Positions 5,411-10,701 of a stretch of 10,701 nt of DNA are shown in pieces. The stretch spans positions 1-10,701 of the forward strand of contig CALWVC010000036.1 in NCBI GenBank assembly GCA_944384865.1. The letters are read 5' to 3'. Numbering within the stretch: the first letter of the stretch is position 1; each line of letters starts with the position of its first letter. The notes beneath the pieces are model-generated. The model saw only the letters and a program-made list of their open reading frames with translations. It ran no database searches and was not told where the DNA came from. A program made the translations under genes and the position numbers. Source of the stretch: an uncultured Clostridia bacterium (GTDB taxonomy: Bacteria; Bacillota; Clostridia; Oscillospirales; Acutalibacteraceae).

Positions 5411-6432
5411 TGTGTAAATGGTATTTACAGCCCGGCGAACAGAAAGACGTTGCGGTCAGCTCCCGGATCCGGCTGGCCCGGAACCTGAAGGATATGCCGT
5501 TTCCCAATAAAATGACGCCGGAGCAGAAATATGACGTGATTCAGAAAGTATCGGATGCGCTGCTGCAAAGCGGTGATCCTGTCGCGGCGGATTACAGGTT
5601 TATCGATATGGATAAAATCTCCCGCAATGAAGCTTACGCCATGGCAGAGCGGCATCTGATCAGCCCGGATTTTGCCGAAAACGGTCAGGGCCGCGCGTTG
5701 TTGCTTAACACAGACGAATCTGTGTCGATCATGATAAACGAGGAGGATCATATCCGCATTCAGGTTTTGGCCGCCGGCTTGCAGCTGGAGCAGGCCTATC
5801 AGAAGGCGGAACAGATTGATACCCTGCTGGAGCAGCGGCTGCAGTTTGCGTTTGACAGCAATCTGGGTTATCTGACCGAGTGTCCTACTAATCTGGGCAC
5901 CGGTATGCGTGCATGCGTGATGGTGCATATCCCGGCGCTGGAGGCCATGGGCACTGTGTCGCAGTTGGCAAATACCATCTCGAAAATCGGTCTGACCATG
6001 CGGGGCACTTATGGCGAAGGCAGCGAGGTCAAATGCGCGATGTATCAGATCTCCAACCAGATCACGCTGGGCATTTCCGAGAAAGCGGCGATTGATAATC
6101 TGTCGGCGATGATCAAACAGATTCTGGCCCGCGAGCGGCAGGCCCGGCAGGGGATCGACCACGATAAACTGGAGGATATGGTTTTTCGGGCGCTGGGGCT
6201 GCTGCGCAGCGCGCGGATGATCTCCGGCGATGAGTTTTTGGGGCTGGCGTCCAAGCTGCGGCTGGGGATCGGCATGGGCATTATTACCGAGGTGCCTATC
6301 GAGACTGTGGACGCATTGATTTTAACCTGCCGTCCGGCGTCGCTGCAATCCGAGGCGGGCGGTGCGCTGGATGCGGAATCCAGAGATAAGCTGCGCGCGA
6401 GAAAGGTGCGCCAGCAATTGAATCAACAGTAA
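5410..6432 (+). CDS. mcsB: McsB, protein-arginine kinase
   Basis: A 340-residue enzyme that uses ATP to phosphorylate arginine side chains. Phosphoarginine marks proteins for ClpC-ClpP degradation, and McsB also inactivates CtsR. The family is related to phosphagen kinases. Visible motifs are SSRIRLARN (17-25, nucleotide contacts), NEEDHIRIQ (110-118, acidic catalytic region), and YLTECPTNLGTGMR (154-167) with catalytic Cys158. RGTYGEGSE and ISNQITLG follow in the nucleotide-binding part. Near the C-terminus RDKLRA (325-330) matches the RDxxRA allosteric phosphoarginine-binding motif. Length is as expected. The residue after RA in the active-site segment is Cys169, where I expect Ser in the Bacillus enzyme (from memory). 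The start overlaps the mcsA stop by 1 nt; clpC follows after 14 nt. Confidence 0.95.
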   Translation: MCKWYLQPGEQKDVAVSSRIRLARNLKDMPFPNKMTPEQKYDVIQKVSDALLQSGDPVAADYRFIDMDKISRNEAYAMAERHLISPDFAENGQGRALLLNTDESVSIMINEEDHIRIQVLAAGLQLEQAYQKAEQIDTLLEQRLQFAFDSNLGYLTECPTNLGTGMRACVMVHIPALEAMGTVSQLANTISKIGLTMRGTYGEGSEVKCAMYQISNQITLGISEKAAIDNLSAMIKQILARERQARQGIDHDKLEDMVFRALGLLRSARMISGDEFLGLASKLRLGIGMGIITEVPIETVDALILTCRPASLQSEAGGALDAESRDKLRARKVRQQLNQQ

Positions 6433-6446
6433 AGGAGTGTTGGATC

Positions 6447-8924
6447 ATGTATAAGTTTAACGGATTTACACAGCGTGCGAATACCGCGCTGAATTTAAGC
6501 ATTGAAGCGGCGCAGCAACTGGGCCATACCTACATCGGCAGCGAGCATTTGCTGATCGGTTTGGCAAAAGAACAGAGTTCAGCGGCTGCGCATATTTTGA
6601 ACGACTGCGGCATTACCGCCGATAAACTGACCGAACTGGTGGAAAAAACGGTGGGCCGCGGGATGCCGACGACGCTGACGCCGGACGATATGACGCCACG
6701 GGCCAAACGGATTCTGGAGCTGTCTATCAGCGCAGCTCGGAGCATGGGCGTCGCCGCCGTCGGCACCGAGCATATTTTGCTGGGCATTCTGGAGGAAGGC
6801 GACAATTATGCGACCAACTTTATCAGCGAGCTGTCGGGCAATCCCAAAGAGATTGAAAACCAGGTGCTCAACTCCATCGGCAGCACCGGCGGGCTGGACG
6901 CGGAGACTGCGTCCGGCGGCAACCCGAACAGCAAGACGCCGAACCTGGACAAATTCGGGCGGGATCTGACGACTGAGGCCCGGGAAATGAAGCTGGATCC
7001 GGTCATTGGACGGGCAAAGGAAATTGAACGGGTGATTCAGATTTTGACCCGGCGGACCAAAAACAACCCGTGTCTGATCGGCGAACCCGGCGTAGGTAAA
7101 ACAGCTATCGCAGAAGGGCTGGCGATCAAGATCGCAGCCGGCGAGGTGCCGGAACTGCTGAAAAATAAGCGGGTCGTTTCGCTGGATCTGACCGGCATGG
7201 TCGCCGGCACCAAATATCGGGGCGATTTTGAAGAGCGTATCAAATCTGCCATCGACGAGGTGAAAAAAGCCGGAGATATTATTTTGTTCATCGACGAGCT
7301 GCATACCATTGTGGGCGCAGGCTCGGCGGAAGGTTCGGCAGACGCCGCCAATATTCTCAAGCCGTCTCTGGCGCGGGGCGATTTTCAGGTGATCGGCGCG
7401 ACCACGCTGAATGAATACCGTAAATATATTGAGAAAGACGCGGCGCTGGAACGTCGGTTCCAGCCGGTAACGGTGGGCGAACCCAGCAAGGAAGAAGCGG
7501 TGTTGATTCTGAAAGGGCTGCGGGATAAATATGAAGCGCACCACAAGGTCAAGATCACCGACGAAGCGATTCAGGCCGCGGTAGATCTCTCTTCCCGCTA
7601 TATCAACGACCGGTTTTTGCCGGATAAGGCCATCGATTTGATCGACGAGGCGGCGTCCAGAGTGAAGCTGCGGGCGTTTACTGCGCCGGATGCAGTCAAA
7701 GAATTGGAAAAACAGCTGAAACAGACGGTAGACGAGAAAACCGACGCGATCAATTCGCAGGATTTTGAGCGTGCCGCAAAGCTGCGGGATCTGGAAAAAG
7801 AGATCAACCAGAAGCTGAGCAAGGAAAAAGAATCCTGGCAGAAGGATAACGCGCATACCTCCGGCGAGGTAACGCCGCAGGAGGTGGCACAGATCGTGTC
7901 CGGCTGGACCGGCGTACCGGTGGTACAACTGACCGAGGAGGAAAGCGCTCGGCTGCTGCGGCTGGAATCGATTTTGCATCAGCGAATCGTCGGACAGGAT
8001 GAAGCGGCGTCCGCGGTGGCCAGGGCCATCCGCCGGGGGCGCGTGGGTCTGAAAGATCCTAAGCGGCCGATCGGTTCGTTCATCTTCCTGGGGCCTACGG
8101 GCGTCGGCAAGACAGAGCTGTGTAAAGCGCTGGCAGAGGCGATGTTCGGCGATGAAAACGCGATGGTGCGGTTTGATATGTCCGAATACATGGAAAAACA
8201 CACCGTCTCGAGGATGGTTGGTTCCCCGCCCGGCTATGTGGGTTACGACGAGGGCGGCCAGCTGACCGAAAAGGTTCGCAGAAAACCTTATTGTGTGCTG
8301 CTGTTCGACGAAATCGAAAAAGCGCACCCGGATGTGTTCAACATTCTGCTGCAAATTCTGGAAGACGGCGTTCTGACCGATTCGCAGGGCCGGCATGTCG
8401 ACTTTAAAAACACCATTATCATCATGACCTCCAATGTGGGCGCGCGGCTGATTACCGAGCGTAAAAACCTGGGGTTTGGCGAAGCTGCGCAGGTCAAGGA
8501 GGAACAGATCAAAGAAGATGTGCTGGCAGAATTGAAAAAACAGTTCCGGCCGGAATTTTTAAACCGTGTAGACGATATTATCGTCTTCCACCAGCTGCAG
8601 AAAGCGGATATCCGTGAGATTGCCAAACGGATGCTTGGTAATCTGCGCAAACGGGTGCGGGATCAGGATATGGATATTACCTTTACTGATCAGGCGGTAG
8701 ATACCATTGCTGACGCAGGCTTCGATCCGGTTTATGGCGCGCGTCCGCTGCGCCGGGCGATTCAGAATAAGATTGAAGACACGTTGAGTGAGGCGATCCT
8801 CGACGGCAGCGTGAAAACCGGCGAGCAGATCGTTTGCGATGTGGATTCAGATGGTAAATTCATCTTTACCGATGCCGCTGAAAAAACGGATCCGCCGGCC
8901 GAACAACCGCAACAGGCGCAGTAA
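6447..8924 (+). CDS. clpC: ClpC, AAA+ unfoldase of the ClpCP protease
   Basis: An 825-residue class I Clp ATPase that unfolds tagged or phosphoarginine-marked proteins and feeds them to ClpP. The N-terminal domain has two Clp repeats (about 1-145). AAA domain 1 has Walker A GEPGVGKT (212-219), Walker B IILFIDE (278-284) and arginine fingers ERRF (335-338). The middle coiled coil (about 415-465) carries a UVR motif, DFERAAKLRD, which separates ClpC from the longer ClpB M-domain and is the adaptor/McsA-type contact. AAA domain 2 has Walker A GPTGVGKT (549-556), Walker B VLLFDE (617-622) and sensor-2 GARPLRR (764-770). A short Pro/Gln-rich tail ends the protein. The ribosome binding site AAAGGAG is at 6431-6437. 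Last gene of the CtsR-controlled operon; no radA or disA follows, unlike in Bacillus subtilis. Confidence 0.97.
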   Translation: MYKFNGFTQRANTALNLSIEAAQQLGHTYIGSEHLLIGLAKEQSSAAAHILNDCGITADKLTELVEKTVGRGMPTTLTPDDMTPRAKRILELSISAARSMGVAAVGTEHILLGILEEGDNYATNFISELSGNPKEIENQVLNSIGSTGGLDAETASGGNPNSKTPNLDKFGRDLTTEAREMKLDPVIGRAKEIERVIQILTRRTKNNPCLIGEPGVGKTAIAEGLAIKIAAGEVPELLKNKRVVSLDLTGMVAGTKYRGDFEERIKSAIDEVKKAGDIILFIDELHTIVGAGSAEGSADAANILKPSLARGDFQVIGATTLNEYRKYIEKDAALERRFQPVTVGEPSKEEAVLILKGLRDKYEAHHKVKITDEAIQAAVDLSSRYINDRFLPDKAIDLIDEAASRVKLRAFTAPDAVKELEKQLKQTVDEKTDAINSQDFERAAKLRDLEKEINQKLSKEKESWQKDNAHTSGEVTPQEVAQIVSGWTGVPVVQLTEEESARLLRLESILHQRIVGQDEAASAVARAIRRGRVGLKDPKRPIGSFIFLGPTGVGKTELCKALAEAMFGDENAMVRFDMSEYMEKHTVSRMVGSPPGYVGYDEGGQLTEKVRRKPYCVLLFDEIEKAHPDVFNILLQILEDGVLTDSQGRHVDFKNTIIIMTSNVGARLITERKNLGFGEAAQVKEEQIKEDVLAELKKQFRPEFLNRVDDIIVFHQLQKADIREIAKRMLGNLRKRVRDQDMDITFTDQAVDTIADAGFDPVYGARPLRRAIQNKIEDTLSEAILDGSVKTGEQIVCDVDSDGKFIFTDAAEKTDPPAEQPQQAQ

Positions 8925-8933
8925 CAAACCACA

Positions 8934-8967
8934 AAACGCGCCGTGGGTATTATCTCGCGGCGTGTTT
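8934..8967 (+). terminator. Hairpin after clpC, possible operon terminator
   Basis: Arms at 8934-8943 and 8958-8967 can form a 10-bp stem (one G-U pair) around a 14-nt loop, starting about 9 nt after the clpC stop. The following run is only GTTTGGATT, so as a stand-alone terminator it is weak. It may act together with the stronger hairpin at 8991-9023. Confidence 0.45.
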
Positions 8968-8990
8968 GGATTAAAATCTGATTTAAAATG

Positions 8991-9023
8991 AAAAGTGCCG
9001 CAGTGTTATACTGCGGCACTTTT
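8991..9023. terminator. Bidirectional rho-independent terminator
   Basis: A perfect 14-bp inverted repeat (AAAAGTGCCGCAGT and its complement) around the 5-nt loop GTTAT. The A-run and T-run at the arm ends give a U-tract on both strands. On the minus strand ACTTTTCATTTT follows, and the stem begins 12 nt after the stop of the Asn/Gln-rich gene. It can therefore end both that transcript and the clpC operon. Confidence 0.85.
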
Positions 9024-9035
9024 CGCGCATCAGAA

Positions 9036-9185
9036 CTAGTCTTCCTGATCGTTTTGGTTGTTCCGGTTCTGCTGCTGATTCCGGTTGTTTTTATTCTGCT
9101 GATTGTTCTGGTTGTTGTTTTGATTGTTCTGGTTGTTGTTTTGATTCTGCTGCTTATTTTGATTGTTCTGCTCATTTCTTGACAT
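9036..9185 (-). CDS. Asn/Gln-rich miniprotein (49 residues)
   Basis: ATG at 9185-9183 to TAG at 9038-9036. The protein begins MSRNEQNNQNKQQ and ends QNDQED. By my count 23 Asn and 15 Gln make up 38 of 49 residues; the rest are mostly Lys, Arg, Asp and Glu, with no hydrophobic core. It is thus likely disordered. A ribosome binding site AAGGAG lies 9 nt upstream and a bidirectional terminator 12 nt downstream, which supports a real gene. Gamma-type small acid-soluble spore proteins are also Asn/Gln-rich and repetitive, but I see none of their other sequence features, so that link is only a guess. It is transcribed divergently from addB. Function is not recognised. Confidence 0.65.
   Translation of the reverse strand: MSRNEQNNQNKQQNQNNNQNNQNNNQNNQQNKNNRNQQQNRNNQNDQED
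9101..9142 (-). repeat. 21-bp perfect tandem repeat, two copies, inside the Asn/Gln-rich gene
   Basis: Copies at 9101-9121 and 9122-9142 are identical and each encodes the heptapeptide QNNQNNN-type unit (frame-preserving). This suggests growth of the coding region by short in-frame duplication. Confidence 0.85.
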
Positions 9186-9281
9186 GGCGCAAGACTCCTT
9201 TTTGAAAATTTGCAGACGCGAACATACACGTCCGGTTATTATTTTTAATGAAAACAGGATAAATATACGAAAATTTTTTAT

Positions 9282-9310
9282 TTTTCAAAATTTTGATTTT
9301 ATGATATAAT
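9282..9310 (+). promoter_or_regulatory. Extended -10 promoter of addB
   Basis: TTTTCA (9282-9287), 17-nt spacer, TATAAT (9305-9310), with TG at 9302-9303 giving the extended -10 form TGATATAAT. Transcription would start near 9317, leaving a leader of about 75 nt. The leader holds a small GC-rich hairpin (GCGCG 9334-9338 with CGCGC 9346-9350) before the ribosome binding site AAAGGA at 9376-9381. The surrounding 9186-9330 is very A+T-rich and is shared with the divergent minus-strand miniprotein gene. Confidence 0.7.
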
Positions 9311-9390
9311 ACATTTAAACTTTTAATTGTTCTGCGCGAAGGCAGCGCGCGGCGCATATAATCCATACTGATCGGAAAGGATAAAGCAAC

Positions 9391-10701
9391 ATGCTGCAAC
9401 TGGTTTTGGGCCGCGCGGGCAGCGGCAAAACCCATACTGTTTATGAGCAGATTCATGCGCTTGCCGGGCAGGGGGCGGACAATCTGGTGTTGATCGTGCC
9501 GGAGCAGTCCTCCTTTGAGACCGAGCGGGATATGCTGCGACTGCTGGGCCCCGCCCGGCTGCACTGTGTCGAGGTTTTAAGCTTTACCCGGCTGTGCGAC
9601 CGGTTTTTTACACTGTACGGCGGTGCGGACAAGCCGGTGATCAATGCCACCGGGCGTACGGTGCTAATGGAACTAGCTCTGCAGACCGTGGCGCCGCAGC
9701 TGGAACTGTTTCGCAGACAAACGGCGCAGCCGCAGTTTGCCAGACAGATGCTGTCGCTGTTTGAGCAAACCCGGCATGCCGACCTGCCGCCGGAGAAAAT
9801 GCTGGCAGCGTCTGAAAACACCCAGGGAATCTTAAAATCCAAGCTGTATGAATCGGCGTTGATTTTATCTGAATATGAGACCCGGTTGCACGCCGCTTAT
9901 TATGATCCGTTAGACGGCTTGTCACGGGTAGCGAAAGCACTGCCATCACACCCGTTTTTCGCGGGCAAACGGGTGTTTATCGACGGCTTTAAAGGCTTTA
10001 CCGCCCAGCAGCTTTCGGTGTTGGAGCCGCTGTTTGCCCAGGCCGCGCAGACGGTGGTGACACTGGGAGCTGACGCGCTTTCCGACGAGCAGCCGTTTTC
10101 GCCCTTTGCCAATGTGCGAAAAACCGGCCGTCAGTTGCAGCGGCTGGCCAGGCAGCAGGGCGTTTCGGTGGCGCCGGCGGTTCATCTGACGCAGAGCCGC
10201 CGGTATCAAAGCCAGGCATTGGCCGCGTTGGAACGAGGCCTGTTTGCGCCGGACGCCGGGCAGTATGATCATCCCGCTGAGCAGATCGGTGTTTATATGG
10301 CGGATACAATATATGATGAGGCGGATTTTACCGCAAAAACGATTCACCGACTGGTGCGGGAGCAGGGCTTTCGTTATCGGGATTTTGCGGTGATTACCCG
10401 GGATCTGAGCCGGTACAGCGGCGTGATCGACCGGGCGTTTGAGAAGCGCGGCGTGCCGTTTTTTCTGGATGTGCGGGCCGGCGTGCAGCATAAAGCGGTG
10501 TTCCGGCTGGTGCATTATGCGTTGGCGGCGACCCAGGGGATGGACGCCGACGACATGCTGATGCTGCTGAAAACCGGTTTGACAGACTGCACGCCGGAAC
10601 AGGCGGCGCAGCTGGATAATTATGTGACAATGTGGGAGATATCCGGCGCCGGCTGGTTGAAGCCGTGGCAGGGCAACCCCGCCGGACTACAGGAGGCTTT
10701 C
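9391..10701 (+). CDS. addB: AddB, helicase-exonuclease subunit B (3' truncated)
   Basis: The frame is open from ATG at 9391 to the window end (437 codons), about a third of a usual AddB of some 1,150 residues. AddAB processes double-strand DNA breaks for RecA-dependent repair and degrades foreign linear DNA. Visible here is Walker A GRAGSGKT (7-14) near the N-terminus, as in AddB/RexB. Next come LVLIVPEQSSFETERDML and VEVLSFTRLCDRFF, typical of the helicase-like motifs after it. Later, YDPLDGLSRV and VFIDGFKGFTAQQLSVLEPL are characteristic AddB segments. The C-terminal RecB-type nuclease domain and its iron-sulfur cysteines would lie past the edge. The ribosome binding site AAAGGA has 9 nt spacing. 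addA would be expected downstream. Confidence 0.93.
   Translation, partial: MLQLVLGRAGSGKTHTVYEQIHALAGQGADNLVLIVPEQSSFETERDMLRLLGPARLHCVEVLSFTRLCDRFFTLYGGADKPVINATGRTVLMELALQTVAPQLELFRRQTAQPQFARQMLSLFEQTRHADLPPEKMLAASENTQGILKSKLYESALILSEYETRLHAAYYDPLDGLSRVAKALPSHPFFAGKRVFIDGFKGFTAQQLSVLEPLFAQAAQTVVTLGADALSDEQPFSPFANVRKTGRQLQRLARQQGVSVAPAVHLTQSRRYQSQALAALERGLFAPDAGQYDHPAEQIGVYMADTIYDEADFTAKTIHRLVREQGFRYRDFAVITRDLSRYSGVIDRAFEKRGVPFFLDVRAGVQHKAVFRLVHYALAATQGMDADDMLMLLKTGLTDCTPEQAAQLDNYVTMWEISGAGWLKPWQGNPAGLQEAF

Noticed and set aside
5425..6162. 245-residue minus-strand ORF opposite mcsB
   Set aside because: Shadow of a strongly conserved gene; no ribosome binding site or recognisable domain.
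6579..8396. 605-residue minus-strand ORF opposite clpC
   Set aside because: Long open antisense frame caused by GC-rich codon bias in clpC; its translation has no recognisable family features.
8988..9182. 64-residue plus-strand ORF resembling a Leu/Val/Ile-rich membrane protein
   Set aside because: It is the antisense of Asn/Gln codons in the miniprotein gene, starts at the edge of a terminator stem and has no ribosome binding site.
8762..9229. 155-residue minus-strand ORF with Thr/Ile/Ser-rich repeats
   Set aside because: Other-frame reading of the Asn/Gln-rich gene that continues antisense into clpC and crosses the terminator.

Overview
The window looks like chromosomal DNA from a low-to-moderate GC, probably spore-forming Firmicute of the class Clostridia (Oscillospiraceae/Ruminococcaceae-like). 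The grounds are a ctsR-mcsA-mcsB-clpC stress operon with a CtsR box, GTG/TTG starts behind strong AGGAGG-type ribosome binding sites, an RsgI-like anti-sigma factor, an AddB-type helicase-nuclease, and very small Cys-rich and Asn/Gln-rich proteins. The genus cannot be fixed from the sequence alone.

Layout. (1) 1-1564, plus strand: the 3' end of a gene built of identical 87-bp repeats, each encoding an EF-hand-like calcium loop. It is followed closely by an ECF-type sigma factor and an overlapping RsgI-like membrane anti-sigma factor. This reads as a cell-surface sensing operon whose promoter lies outside the window. (2) 1561-3792, minus strand: a DUF1538 membrane protein with two internal repeats, then a protein with two tandem PII-like domains. 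This is a candidate regulated transporter. Its stop codon overlaps that of the anti-sigma gene. Its promoter has a palindrome over the -10 and a second one filling the spacer. (3) 4055-4211, minus strand: a 36-residue Cys-rich membrane miniprotein with its own terminator, too short for ordinary gene calling. (4) 4384-8924, plus strand: the CtsR regulon operon. A sigma-A promoter overlaps a CtsR box, followed by ctsR (GTG start), mcsA, mcsB and clpC. Together these encode the heat-shock repressor, the protein-arginine kinase and its zinc-binding activator, and the AAA+ unfoldase that feeds ClpP. (5) 8934-9185: two hairpin terminators and a 49-residue Asn/Gln-rich minus-strand protein. (6) 9282-10701, plus strand: an extended -10 promoter and the first 437 codons of addB, which runs off the window.

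The proteolysis operon is classical. The less charted parts are the duplicated DUF1538/double-PII pair with its palindromic promoter, the calcium-loop repeat gene joined to a sigma/anti-sigma pair, and the two miniproteins.
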